Assembly (NCBI GenBank): GCA_035518715.1
Contig: DATIXJ010000037.1
Span: 1-36,946, forward strand
DNA from: DATIXJ01 sp035518715
Lineage (GTDB): Bacteria; Bacteroidota; Ignavibacteria; UBA10030; SZUA-254
DNA: 36,946 nucleotides
Direction of reading: 5' to 3'
Shown: positions 1 through 8,728 of the stretch, piece after piece
How the letters are laid out: every line of letters starts with the position of its first letter
Numbering within the stretch: position 1 is the first letter of the stretch
Translations under genes and position numbers: made by a program
Notes under the pieces: generated by a model
Seen by the model: only the letters and a program-made list of their open reading frames with translations
What the model was told of the DNA's origin: nothing
The model's database searches: none

Positions 1-502
1 GCGTGAGTTTCAGGATCACGGCCTTTTTTGTCAGAACACGCAGCCGGCGCGTGATCTCCGCAGTCATCCGGCAATCAGTACCAAAGCTGAGGCCGCCCTC
101 TTTCACATTCGGACATGATACATTTATTTCATAGGCATCGATACCTTCGGTATCTTCGAGTCGGGAGAGTACGCTGCAGTACTCATCGATGGAGCTTGCC
201 GCGATATTTGCAATCACCGCGCAGCTCAGACCCTTCAGGAAAGGGAGCTTCTCCCGAATAAATTGTTCGACACCGATATTTGCCAGCCCGATGGAGTTGA
301 GCATTCCTGCCGGAGTCTCTGCGATCCGTGGAGGCGGATTGCCGTCGCGCGGTTTGAGAGATAACGACTTCGTCACAATTCCGCCCAGCTCATTCACATC
401 CACAAGATCCCTGCATTCATCACCGTATCCAAATGTCCCGGAGGCAACCAACACAGGGTTCTTCAATGTGAGGGGTCCGATCAGCGTCTCGGTTTTCACC
501 AT
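1..502 (-). CDS. pyrD: Dihydroorotate dehydrogenase catalytic subunit, type 1B (partial, C-terminus outside window)
   Basis: The reading frame opens at ATG 502-500 and stays open to the window edge, giving about the first 167 residues. The product starts MVKTETLIGPLTLKNPVLVASGTFGYG and contains TKSLSLKPRDGNP, IGLANIGV and NVSCPNVKEGG. These are FMN/orotate-binding segments of class 1 dihydroorotate dehydrogenases, including the Asn-x-Ser-Cys-Pro-Asn stretch. The enzyme oxidises dihydroorotate to orotate in pyrimidine synthesis in the cytoplasm. The start codon overlaps the pyrK stop (ATGGTGA, 502-496), so the two are translationally coupled. The adjacent PyrK points to the NAD-linked type 1B enzyme, a PyrD2-PyrK2 heterotetramer. 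Family call is firm; the rest of the gene cannot be seen. Confidence 0.93.
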   Translation of the reverse strand, partial: MVKTETLIGPLTLKNPVLVASGTFGYGDECRDLVDVNELGGIVTKSLSLKPRDGNPPPRIAETPAGMLNSIGLANIGVEQFIREKLPFLKGLSCAVIANIAASSIDEYCSVLSRLEDTEGIDAYEINVSCPNVKEGGLSFGTDCRMTAEITRRLRVLTKKAVILKLT

Positions 503-1269
503 GATTCGAGTTTCACTCCAGTGCTTGAGAAAACTGGCCCCTCTTTACAGATCAGGGCATACCGTTTGCCGCCGGCGGTTCGTTCTACGGGGCATCCCTG
601 GCAGATTCCGATGCCGCAGGCCATGCTGCTCTCCAGAGAAACTTCGCAGGGAATCTGAAACTCTTCAATGACCCGAAACAGACTTGCCAGCATCGGCGTC
701 GGCCCGCAGGCGAAGACCTTGCGGCTCGCCGCCGGCTTCTCCCGGAGGAAGTTCACGAGCAGATCGACAACAGTGCCATGGAAACCCGCGGAGCCATCGT
801 CCGTCGCTGCCGAGACATCTTCGAGATATGTTGTGATAAGATGTTCTTTCGTGCGGGCACCAAGGAATGTGACGATCTGTTTCTGAACGACATGAAGAGC
901 ACGCGTTATCACCGGAAGAGGTGCAACTCCCAGTCCTCCGGCGACAAGAATCGCGGTTGCATACTCGCCTTCAATGTGAAATGGAGACCCCAGCGGACCC
1001 AGGACATCGAGCAGATCCCCCGCGTGTTTCCGGGAAAGGATATGTGTGCCTGGACCAACGATGTTGAAAATCAGAGAAACGTCGTCTCCGTGTATATGAT
1101 ACACACTGAAAGGGCGGCGGAGCAGGGGAAGGTATGAATCATCCACCCGGAGATTGACAAACTGACCGGGAAGAACTGATCGGGCTATCTCGGGGGAATG
1201 AAACGTCAGGACATGGATATCGCCTCCGACGTGCCGGTTGTCCGTCACCCGGCAGATTTGCTGCATCAT
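496..1269 (-). CDS. pyrK: Dihydroorotate dehydrogenase electron-transfer subunit
   Basis: The 257-residue product has the PyrK order. An N-terminal ferredoxin-reductase-type FAD barrel includes LPLLRRPFSVY (flavin-binding R-x-Y/F-S region). A nucleotide-binding domain follows with LVAGGLGVAPL. A C-terminal 2Fe-2S site uses Cys218, Cys223, Cys226 and Cys241 (CGIGICQGC ... ICKEGPVF). The protein passes electrons from PyrD to NAD+. Length matches the family. Two consecutive ATGs (1269, 1266) are possible starts. It lies 18 nt downstream of the TPR lipoprotein gene and overlaps pyrD by 7 nt, so the three are probably one transcript. Other iron-sulfur flavoprotein reductases are conceivable from sequence alone, but the pyrD neighbour settles it. 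Confidence 0.95.
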   Translation of the reverse strand: MMQQICRVTDNRHVGGDIHVLTFHSPEIARSVLPGQFVNLRVDDSYLPLLRRPFSVYHIHGDDVSLIFNIVGPGTHILSRKHAGDLLDVLGPLGSPFHIEGEYATAILVAGGLGVAPLPVITRALHVVQKQIVTFLGARTKEHLITTYLEDVSAATDDGSAGFHGTVVDLLVNFLREKPAASRKVFACGPTPMLASLFRVIEEFQIPCEVSLESSMACGIGICQGCPVERTAGGKRYALICKEGPVFSSTGVKLESW

Positions 1270-1287
1270 GAACGAGCGAAAATGGGA

Positions 1288-3735
1288 TTAATTATTGTTG
1301 TCGTCCGTGTTGGATGAATCATCGGTGTCATCGGAATTGTCGTCCTCATCCGAATCATCATGGGTTCCGTGTCTCCCCTGCTGGAGTTCCTCATCGTCCT
1401 GATTGTCGTCTACATTCTGATCCTCATCCTGCGTCTCGATGTTCTTCAGATCCTTCTTGCCCGCCAAAGAATCGGCCTTGCTCTCAACCGCTTTCAGGGG
1501 TATGATCTCCTTGATCTTCACATACTGGGAGAGTGATTTGGGATTTTCCCGGACCGCAACTTTTGGTTGGACGGCTGCGGCAAAATCCGATGAGGGGTAG
1601 CGTGCGAGAAGCTGCTTATACCATTTTGCCGCGCTGTCGTTCCGGACGAGTTTTGTCTCAAAAATCCATCCGACGGTATACATCGCTTTGGGTGTGTACG
1701 AGGAGTTCGTGTCTCCGGCAGCTAGCTCCTCAAACTCGCGCAGGGCATCGTGAATCGTGCTGTCGCGGAGGAGCCCTTCAGCGGCAATAAATCTCATGGC
1801 GACAGAATCTTCGACTGCGGTTGTCTCAGGGAGGTGACGAATCACCCTGACCTGGTGAGCGTATTCGGTTTTCGTGTATTTTTTCAGGAGGATGTCGTAG
1901 ACCGAATCCGCCGCCGCGGAATCCTGTTTCGAAAGGAATATTTCGGAAAGAGCGTAGAGAGCTTTCGGAACGAACGGTGAAGTGGTATCCTCCTCCGTAA
2001 CCCGCTTGTACCAGTATGTTGCGGAGTCAACGTCGTTGAATTCCAGATAAAATAATCCCGCAAGCTCGAATTTCGTCATCGCAAGCAAATACCGCAGCGA
2101 ATCCGGCGAAAGGGTACGCAGCCTGGCAATGCTCGCAACAGCCCGCTGGCGAGCCATCAGCGAGTCGCGCAGTCGACCGAGTGAATCCGCAGGACTGTGC
2201 GATCCTCCCGCGAGTTCGAGTCGACCCTGAGTTCCAGGGTTTCGCGCATCCGGAGGACCTCCTCCTCTTCTGTGGCGGGATTGAGCATCGCGTTCTGCAT
2301 CCTCTTCCGGAGGCATCTGTCCCTTGCCGATCGAGAAATTCGGTGGCAGGAATTTCTGTGCCGTCGTATCCGAAGGCCCCTTCGCAATCTCCTTCTTCAC
2401 CGAATCGATCTTCCCGCCCGGCCCTGCCGCAAGATTCGATCCGAGACGAGGTGCGTGCAGAGAATCTGCGTGTGTGCCGAGCGAATCGAGTTTGCCGGTG
2501 AGCGTATCGCCTTTCGCTGCCATCGAATCCCGCCGGATCGCCTGTACGAGGAGTGTGTCGTAATTGTGGTAGTCGCCGTAGAGATTGAAATAATGTGTCA
2601 GCGTGATGTATTTCTGAGAAGCGACCGGTGTAATTTCGGACGCGGGAAATTCGTTTCGTGCCTTGTCATAGCTCTTGAGCGCGTTCTTGAAGTCGAGATA
2701 CTCCTTTTCATAGATTTTCCCGCACTCATAATAGCTGCGTGCCGCGGCATCAGTTTTTGCGTACGCGGTATCGATAAACGTGTACCACTGGAACGCCCGC
2801 GCCGTGTCGCCCAGGTGCCGGAGCGTATTTGCGGTTCCAAGCTCGACGAGACCCCGCTGATCATTCTTCAGGGGTTCGTTCTTGAGATCTTCGAGGAGAT
2901 CGAGAGACTTCTGATATTCTCCGGTTGAAGAATAAAGCGTCGCTTCTTTCAGGCGTGCACGGAACTCAACGGAAAAATCTGGATGAAATTTCGCAACGCG
3001 TGCATACGCATTCTCTGCTTTCGTCCTGTCGCCTGAAAGCTCATAACAGCTCGCCAGCCGGAAAGCCGCAAGAGCCCGCAGGTTATCGTCACCGGACACT
3101 TCCACGGCCGGGGCGTATGCCTGCGACGCCAGATCATAATCTCCCCGCTCATAGTACACTTGTCCCTGCAGAAGGAGTGTTTCGAGGAGAATGTCGTTCT
3201 TTCCTTCCTGTCGTGCTTCGCCGAATAGTTCTTTTGTTTGATTGATGACCTCGTCGCCCTTCTTCATCAGGTAGAGCGATTTTGCGGCCCAGAGTTTTGC
3301 TTCAAACCTGAAACCCGATTCAGGAAAGTTCGTAATGAGCTCTTCAAATTCCCGCAGTGCTGATTGATTCTCGCCCTTGTAGAAGTAGGACTTCCCCACC
3401 ATCATGATCGCGTCATCCATCCATGTCGTGTTCGGATAATTCTGGATGATCTTGGAACATTTTTCGATGACTTTGTCGAGATTATCGGTTATGGTCTTCG
3501 GAACGCTGTATTCCGCAAAATGATTCGTATCCTGGGCAGGTTGCGGCGACTGTTGGATCTGTCTTTCAGCATCCGAAAAGAGCTTGCTGGCGTTATAGTA
3601 GGTGTTGAAATACGCCGTGACATTTCGGTAGGTGGAGCAGGAAGAGAGGAGGAAAAGTGCAAAAATGACGACAACGCCGGGGAGCAATCTTGGAGAACGC
3701 ACGATTCTTGAGACAGGACAAATTGGGGATTTCAT
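1288..3735 (-). CDS. Large TPR lipoprotein, SprE/PorW-like
   Basis: The 815-residue product begins with a lipoprotein signal peptide (hydrophobic VVVIFALFLLSS then Cys33), so it is probably anchored in a membrane facing the periplasm. Just after the Cys comes YRNVTAYFNTYYNA. That stretch resembles the mature N-terminus of SprE/PorW lipoproteins associated with type IX secretion and gliding in Bacteroidota; this is recognition by memory, not a search. Many TPR-like helices follow in two blocks (about 70-400 and 540-740), separated by a linker rich in Ser, Arg, Asp and Gly. The last ~50 residues are an Asp/Asn/Glu/Ser tail (many DD, ending NTDDNNN). It heads a probable operon with pyrK and pyrD, and its promoter region is shared with divergent comM. 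Lipoprotein and TPR calls are firm; the SprE/PorW assignment is moderate. Confidence 0.75.
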   Translation of the reverse strand: MKSPICPVSRIVRSPRLLPGVVVIFALFLLSSCSTYRNVTAYFNTYYNASKLFSDAERQIQQSPQPAQDTNHFAEYSVPKTITDNLDKVIEKCSKIIQNYPNTTWMDDAIMMVGKSYFYKGENQSALREFEELITNFPESGFRFEAKLWAAKSLYLMKKGDEVINQTKELFGEARQEGKNDILLETLLLQGQVYYERGDYDLASQAYAPAVEVSGDDNLRALAAFRLASCYELSGDRTKAENAYARVAKFHPDFSVEFRARLKEATLYSSTGEYQKSLDLLEDLKNEPLKNDQRGLVELGTANTLRHLGDTARAFQWYTFIDTAYAKTDAAARSYYECGKIYEKEYLDFKNALKSYDKARNEFPASEITPVASQKYITLTHYFNLYGDYHNYDTLLVQAIRRDSMAAKGDTLTGKLDSLGTHADSLHAPRLGSNLAAGPGGKIDSVKKEIAKGPSDTTAQKFLPPNFSIGKGQMPPEEDAERDAQSRHRRGGGPPDARNPGTQGRLELAGGSHSPADSLGRLRDSLMARQRAVASIARLRTLSPDSLRYLLAMTKFELAGLFYLEFNDVDSATYWYKRVTEEDTTSPFVPKALYALSEIFLSKQDSAAADSVYDILLKKYTKTEYAHQVRVIRHLPETTAVEDSVAMRFIAAEGLLRDSTIHDALREFEELAAGDTNSSYTPKAMYTVGWIFETKLVRNDSAAKWYKQLLARYPSSDFAAAVQPKVAVRENPKSLSQYVKIKEIIPLKAVESKADSLAGKKDLKNIETQDEDQNVDDNQDDEELQQGRHGTHDDSDEDDNSDDTDDSSNTDDNNN

Positions 3736-3829
3736 CGACCTGTACTATGATACAGAATATACGCCGCAAAAGCAATACCACTAATGGAACAATCACGAGA
3801 CGACAAACGTCCCCGTCGCCCTTCGCTTC

Positions 3830-3858
3830 TTGCACATTTGGGTTGATTTCGCTACTAT
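3830..3858 (+). promoter_or_regulatory. Sigma-70-type promoter for comM
   Basis: TTGCAC (3830-3835), a 17-bp spacer and TACTAT (3853-3858) lie in the divergent spacer upstream of the comM start at 3880. A purine-rich GAGGGAGGG stretch at 3864-3872 could serve as the ribosome-binding site. The prediction rests on motif match and position only. Confidence 0.5.
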
Positions 3859-3879
3859 TAGTCGAGGGAGGGTCATTCC

Positions 3880-5421
3880 ATGTTTTCGCACGTCTTCAGT
3901 GCCGCGACGATCGGCATTCATGCACATCTCGTCCAGGTAGAAACCCACATTGCGCCAGCATCACACAGTGTTTCGGTCGTCGGGCTGCCTGATAATGCCG
4001 TCAAAGAAAGCAAAGATCGAGTTTATGCCGCCATTAAGACTACCGGATTCCGATGGCCCGGGCAGAGAATTACGATCAATCTTGCGCCGGCGGATATGAA
4101 GAAAGAAGGGTCGGCATTCGACTTGCCGATCGCCGTGGGAATTCTTGCCGCAACGAACCAGGTCATGGTGGAATTGTTGAAGGAGTTCATACTTCTCGGC
4201 GAGCTTGCGTTAGACGGAAGACTCCGACCGATCCGGGGTGCGCTCTCGATGGCATTGGAGGCCAGGAAAGAGAAATTCCGTGGGCTTATCCTTCCGACAG
4301 AAAATGCTAAAGAAGCGGCAATGGTAGAGAATATTGAAGTCTACCCGATGGAATCTTTATCGGAAACGATTGGATTCCTCAATGGCGAGCATTCCCTCCT
4401 TAAGCCGTTTCACGTCAACCTCGACGACGTCTTCTGTCAGGATCAGAAATATCAATTCGATTTTGCAGATGTGAAAGGTCAGGAAAACGTCAAGCGCGCG
4501 CTGGAGGTTGCCGCGGCGGGTGGCCACAATATTATCATGATTGGACCGCCTGGTTCGGGAAAGACCATGCTCGCGAAGCGCCTTCCCACGATTCTCCCCC
4601 CTCTCACGTTTGATGAGGCAATCGAAACGACGAAGATCCATTCTGTGGCGGGCCTCCTGCCGACGGAAGTTGCACTCATCGCCACGCGTCCATTCCGGTC
4701 ACCGCATCACACGATCTCCGACAGCGCGCTGGTGGGAGGAGGGAGCATACCGCGGCCAGGTGAAATCTCGCTCGCCCATCACGGCGTGTTATTTCTCGAT
4801 GAGCTGCCGGAATTTGCTCGTAACGTCCTGGAGGTGCTCCGTCAACCGATCGAAGAGAGTCATGTGACCATCAGCAGATCGAAAATGTCTCTGGATTTTT
4901 CCGCAAATTTCATGCTGGTCTGTGCAATGAACCCATGTTTCTGTGGAAACTTCACTGATCCATCCAAGGAATGCACATGTACACCATTACAGATTCAGAA
5001 GTACATGTCGAAGATCAGTGGACCTCTTCTCGATCGGATCGATCTTCACATTGAAGTTCCCGCGGTCAAATACAAAGAACTCAGCAGCAAAGCGGAAGGA
5101 GAATCGTCACAGAAGATTCGTGAGCGCGTCGTTGCAGCGAGAGAAATTCAGATGAAAAGGTTTGCAGGAAGGAATGGAATGTACTGCAATGCAGATATGC
5201 AGTCGAAGGAGATTCAAATGCACTGCAAGCTGGACAGTGCAGGAGAAGATTTGTTGAAGATGGCGATCACCAAACTGGGACTTTCTGCCAGGGCCTATGA
5301 CAGAATCCTCAAAGTCTCGAGAAGTATTGCCGATCTCGCATGCTCAACCGACATAAGGCCAGAGCATATCAGCGAGGCGATACAATATCGAAGTCTGGAT
5401 AGAAATTTGTGGCAAATATGA
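3880..5421 (+). CDS. comM: YifB/ComM family Mg-chelatase-like AAA+ ATPase
   Basis: The 513-residue protein has the full family architecture. An N-terminal ChlI-type domain (IGIHAHLVQVETHI ... FSVVGLPDNAVKESKDRV-like start) is followed by an AAA+ core. The Walker A is GPPGSGKTML at about residues 222-231 and the Walker B is LFLDELPE. A Cys-rich insertion (CAMNPCFCGNF ... CTC) and a C-terminal lid with the SARAYDRILKVSRSIADL signature complete it. ComM is a helicase that drives branch migration of incoming DNA during natural transformation. Homologues exist in many non-competent bacteria, so recombination in general is the safe role. The start is ATG 3880 with a good ribosome-binding site. It stands alone, divergent from the lipoprotein gene and convergent with the kinase gene. 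Confidence 0.95.
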   Translation: MFSHVFSAATIGIHAHLVQVETHIAPASHSVSVVGLPDNAVKESKDRVYAAIKTTGFRWPGQRITINLAPADMKKEGSAFDLPIAVGILAATNQVMVELLKEFILLGELALDGRLRPIRGALSMALEARKEKFRGLILPTENAKEAAMVENIEVYPMESLSETIGFLNGEHSLLKPFHVNLDDVFCQDQKYQFDFADVKGQENVKRALEVAAAGGHNIIMIGPPGSGKTMLAKRLPTILPPLTFDEAIETTKIHSVAGLLPTEVALIATRPFRSPHHTISDSALVGGGSIPRPGEISLAHHGVLFLDELPEFARNVLEVLRQPIEESHVTISRSKMSLDFSANFMLVCAMNPCFCGNFTDPSKECTCTPLQIQKYMSKISGPLLDRIDLHIEVPAVKYKELSSKAEGESSQKIRERVVAAREIQMKRFAGRNGMYCNADMQSKEIQMHCKLDSAGEDLLKMAITKLGLSARAYDRILKVSRSIADLACSTDIRPEHISEAIQYRSLDRNLWQI

Positions 5422-5529
5422 AAAGGGAAAAAGGGGTTGAAAGCAAAAATTCCAGAGGCTTATGCACCATGCTCATACCACCCTCTCCTGGTTTCGCCAA
5501 AATCGTATAATGAGAAATCTTTTGGCCAG

Positions 5530-8235
5530 TCATTTCTTCTTCAATTCCTCATCCCAGTTTACTACCAGCGTGATAGGTGGAGACGCTTGCCGTAATTCCG
5601 TAACACGGGCGATAAATGTTTTTCCATCCGGACTGACATCTTCAAAATTGCCGACAATACCTCTCGACTCATAGTCGAACAAAGCACGCACGCTGTCAAC
5701 TAAGAATGTCGAACCAGATCCGTTCACTTTTGCACTCATGAGTTTCCGGTCGGGAGAAGAAAACAAGACTTCCTTTCCATCAGGTGACCAGTTAGGACCG
5801 ACTCCCCCATTCGTTGACACCTGCCACTTTCCCCCCTCGCCGGTAACGCGACGAACATAGATCTCGTATCTACCGGTCTCATCTGACTGGTACGCGAGCC
5901 ACTTTGAGTCCGGTGAAAACTTTCCCGCCCCTTCACTGAATTCTGTTCGAAGAAATGCAATTGGTTGGCGGTCTCCATCGAGAGGCAAAAGCCACAAGTC
6001 CCATTTTGTCTTAGGATCGCCGACTGTCGTGAACGTAAGCATCCTGCCGTCTGCAGACCAATCACTGGTGTACTTATCGAGGTTCGATTTGAGAAGTAGT
6101 TGTTCGTTGGCTGTCCCATTTGAATTCTTGATGAAAAGATCATATCTCCCATTCCGGTCAGAGCTGAACACAACAGAATCATCTGTGGGTGACCATTGCG
6201 GCGCAAGTTCACTGGATGGCTCAAACGTCAATCGGGAACTTACCCCCCGTACAAGTTCCCGGATCCAGATATCGCTTTGTCTCGACTGAAGGTCAAAACG
6301 AGAAAACGCAATCGATTTCCCGTGGCGCGAAAATCTCACCCACCCCGCACCATGTTCGTTCATCAGCGAAACACGGTTCTCGATACGGTCAAAAACGGCA
6401 AGCTGTTGTTCCTGGACATCGCCGGTTTGATAAATCAACATGCCGTTCCGGGAAGCAGAAAACATTCCTCTGCTCCGGGCGGTGTTGTATTGAACCTGTT
6501 CTGCTATCGGCACAGCATCCCCGGTGACCATGAGTTTGACAGTGTCGAACGGCTGCGCCATGAGAGTTGACTGCCGAACAAAGAGAAGGTAGCCGGAGGC
6601 ATACTCGATATTTGAGGTCCCTTGCATGAGCACTGAATCAACGCCTTTATCGATGGATGCAATTTTGACAACATCGTTCTCACTTGCGGCGGCGGTTTGA
6701 GTTTGAGTGACATACAAGAAGTGCTTGCCGTCGGGAAGGAAACAGGGCCATCGGTGACTGACCTCCCTTTTCGTTGTGTCAAGCACGGTCAATACCTCCG
6801 GAGTACCTCCTGCCGCTGATACCTTGGAAAGGGGAGTAAGCGCATCAGGAGAAAAAATTATCACGCCGCTTTGATTCCACGATCCCCCGCGGCCACTCGT
6901 TGCATCACAGATCGTAAGAGTCGGTCCGCCTTTGGCGTCTATTTTTTTGAGTTTTCCTTTGGCAAAGAACGCGAGCGTGCGGCTGTCGTACGACCAGAAA
7001 GGATAGAGAGCTCCTTCTGTTCCCGAAAGAGGGATTGCAGAAAGAGAGCTCACCGGTCTAACCCACAGGAAGTCAACACCGGAGGTATCTGTTGCGACAA
7101 ATGCTACCGTTTGACCGTCCGGAGATAGTGCGAGATGTCCTCCGTTCAGCATGTTGAAGTTTGTTCTTGCAGGAGGAAGAATCATCGCGCGTGTAACGCG
7201 TTTATCTTCCGGTTTCGGTAGAGTCAAAAAGTGAAACGCCAGCGAGGCAACCGTTGACAACAACAAGACTCCGGCAATGATCCAGGGTAAGCGACCTGGT
7301 TTTGCTGACCCTTCCGAACCCGTGAAATCTTCAGAAGACCGGATTCCAAAAGACTGTGGTACTGCAGATTGGTATGCGGGTTGGGCGGAGGTTACCCTGC
7401 TCACGCGTTGCCTGCTCGATTCGCGCTTGAACTTTCGCAGATCCTTCCCGACTTCAGCAACAGACTGATACCGGTCCTGCGGATCCTTTTCAAGACACTC
7501 CAGCACAATCGCGTCGAGGCTTGCGTCGATTTCCGGCTTTATCGTCGACATCGGCGCCGCATCGACGTTCACGATTTCATACATCAAGGCAGTTTCGTGA
7601 ACTCCCCGAAACGGAAGTTGCCCGGTAAACAGTTCATAGAGAAGGACACCGAATGAAAAAATATCCGACCGGTGGTCAGTATCATGCCCCTGCACCTGTT
7701 CGGGAGACATATAGCCCGCGGTGCCAACAGTACTCCCTTCCTTCGTCAGGCGGTTGATCTTGCTGGAGGCACTTCGGAGCTTCGCCAGGCCAAAATCCAT
7801 GATCTGTGCTATGCCATCTTTGCGAATCATGATATTTTCCGGCTTGATGTCGCGATGGACGATGCCTTTCTCGTGGGCCGCGGCCAATCCATCGGCAATC
7901 TGAGTGCCGACATCGGTTGCCTGCTTGAGGTTGAGAGACGGCGCTTTCTGCCGGAGTGTCTGCCCATCGACAAACTCCATGACGATGAACATTTGCGCAT
8001 CGTGCTCCTGGATGTCGATGATAGAGCAGACGTTGGGATGATTCAGCGCAGCTGCGGCCTTCGCTTCCTGGACGAAGCGAGCCTTGTCCTGTTCAGAGGC
8101 ACTGAGATGCGGCGGGAGAAACTTGAGAGCAACGGTGCGGTCGAGCTTGGTGTCTTCGGCTTTATAGACCACGCCCATGCCACCTTCGCCGAGTTTTTCA
8201 AGAATCTTATAATGCGATATAGTTTGTCCGATCAT
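5530..8235 (-). CDS. Receptor-like Ser/Thr protein kinase with PD40/TolB-type beta-propeller
   Basis: The product is 901 residues from the chosen start (909 from an upstream in-frame ATG at 8259). The N-terminal Hanks-type kinase domain is intact: glycine loop GEGGMG, Lys38, HRD at 127-129 with KPEN, and DFG at 147-149. One membrane segment lies at about 317-337. The rest is a WD40-like/PD40 propeller with repeated LSPDG, WSYDS, WSPTD and FSPDSKW blades, presumably periplasmic. Such proteins are thought to couple an extracytoplasmic signal or scaffold to cytoplasmic phosphorylation; the ligand is unknown. I chose ATG 8235 because it aligns with the MIG-x-x-ISHY start of its paralogues here, and because ATG 8259 falls between the -35 and -10 of a plausible promoter. 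It is convergent with comM (108-nt spacer, no clear terminator). Confidence 0.9.
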   Translation of the reverse strand: MIGQTISHYKILEKLGEGGMGVVYKAEDTKLDRTVALKFLPPHLSASEQDKARFVQEAKAAAALNHPNVCSIIDIQEHDAQMFIVMEFVDGQTLRQKAPSLNLKQATDVGTQIADGLAAAHEKGIVHRDIKPENIMIRKDGIAQIMDFGLAKLRSASSKINRLTKEGSTVGTAGYMSPEQVQGHDTDHRSDIFSFGVLLYELFTGQLPFRGVHETALMYEIVNVDAAPMSTIKPEIDASLDAIVLECLEKDPQDRYQSVAEVGKDLRKFKRESSRQRVSRVTSAQPAYQSAVPQSFGIRSSEDFTGSEGSAKPGRLPWIIAGVLLLSTVASLAFHFLTLPKPEDKRVTRAMILPPARTNFNMLNGGHLALSPDGQTVAFVATDTSGVDFLWVRPVSSLSAIPLSGTEGALYPFWSYDSRTLAFFAKGKLKKIDAKGGPTLTICDATSGRGGSWNQSGVIIFSPDALTPLSKVSAAGGTPEVLTVLDTTKREVSHRWPCFLPDGKHFLYVTQTQTAAASENDVVKIASIDKGVDSVLMQGTSNIEYASGYLLFVRQSTLMAQPFDTVKLMVTGDAVPIAEQVQYNTARSRGMFSASRNGMLIYQTGDVQEQQLAVFDRIENRVSLMNEHGAGWVRFSRHGKSIAFSRFDLQSRQSDIWIRELVRGVSSRLTFEPSSELAPQWSPTDDSVVFSSDRNGRYDLFIKNSNGTANEQLLLKSNLDKYTSDWSADGRMLTFTTVGDPKTKWDLWLLPLDGDRQPIAFLRTEFSEGAGKFSPDSKWLAYQSDETGRYEIYVRRVTGEGGKWQVSTNGGVGPNWSPDGKEVLFSSPDRKLMSAKVNGSGSTFLVDSVRALFDYESRGIVGNFEDVSPDGKTFIARVTELRQASPPITLVVNWDEELKKK

Positions 8236-8242
8236 GGGGCAA

Positions 8243-8270
8243 AAAATAGGGAAAATCATTCAAATATCAA
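8243..8270 (-). promoter_or_regulatory. Putative promoter of kinase gene, near-leaderless
   Basis: On the minus strand TTGATA (8270-8265), a 16-bp spacer and TATTTT (8248-8243) are followed by only 7 nt before ATG 8235. Transcription would start almost at the start codon, and no Shine-Dalgarno sequence is present. Motif-based prediction. Confidence 0.4.
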
Positions 8271-8728
8271 AAGCCGTTCGGGACAACCTTTTCATTCATT
8301 TTGTTAAATTCCTCAGGAGTAGTAGATCCACTCTCTCTTAGAGTTCTCCTTTTGGCTCAGTCCTTACTCTCTCCCAGCTCGCAAGCGTCGTTGGACCGAC
8401 TCCCCATTCCTTCGCGAACTGCCTGATGCTCAAACCACATGTTCTTCGATATAACGTCTCTTGTTACCAAAGTTTGAAGCCTCTTTGCGAAATAGATCAC
8501 CGCTGTGCAATTCAAAGAGGGACTATGCACTTTTATCGGTCTCATATGAAACTAAATGATAGCAATCTCGTAGATACAATTTTTGGAACAAGGTTGTATC
8601 CATGCGAATTTTTTTCCAATACTGTTTGGATTGTTCGGCGTTGGGGAATGAGCTGTGGAAAAGAATATTATCGCTATGTTAATGCCGTTCGGAAATCACC
8701 GTAGCCCTCGAATTATTGAAAGACCTCA
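8260..8728. other. 469-bp intergenic region between divergent genes
   Basis: This spacer separates the minus-strand kinase from the plus-strand propeller/phosphoesterase gene. It holds the kinase promoter (to 8270) and a frameshifted helix-turn-helix remnant at 8338-8508. The remaining AT-rich part (8510-8728) has no convincing ORF or RNA gene. The promoter of the gene starting at 8729 should lie there, but I could not identify a clear one. Confidence 0.6.
8338..8508 (-). pseudogene. Decayed helix-turn-helix (XRE-like) gene remnant
   Basis: Read on the minus strand, the frame ending at TAA 8340-8338 encodes CGLSIRQFAKEWGVGPTTL followed by ASWERVRTEPKGEL. This looks like an XRE-type helix-turn-helix with its W-E-R/K-x-R-x-x-P signature. 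Just upstream the similarity continues only after changing frame (FAKRLQTLVTRDVISKNM in one frame, HSGDLFRKEASNFG in another). This resembles the GD-h-R-K-R-R-h-x-L-G-L start of small XRE proteins. At least one, probably two, frameshifts and the lack of a usable start indicate a pseudogene. No transposase or inverted repeats were seen around it. The family call is by eye. Confidence 0.45.

Noticed and set aside
2197..2928. 243-codon plus-strand ORF opposite the TPR lipoprotein gene
   Set aside because: Arg/Ile-rich antisense shadow of a well-supported gene.
8236..8259. Upstream ATG at 8259 as start of the PD40 kinase
   Set aside because: It would add eight residues absent from all paralogues and lies between the -35 and -10 of the predicted promoter.
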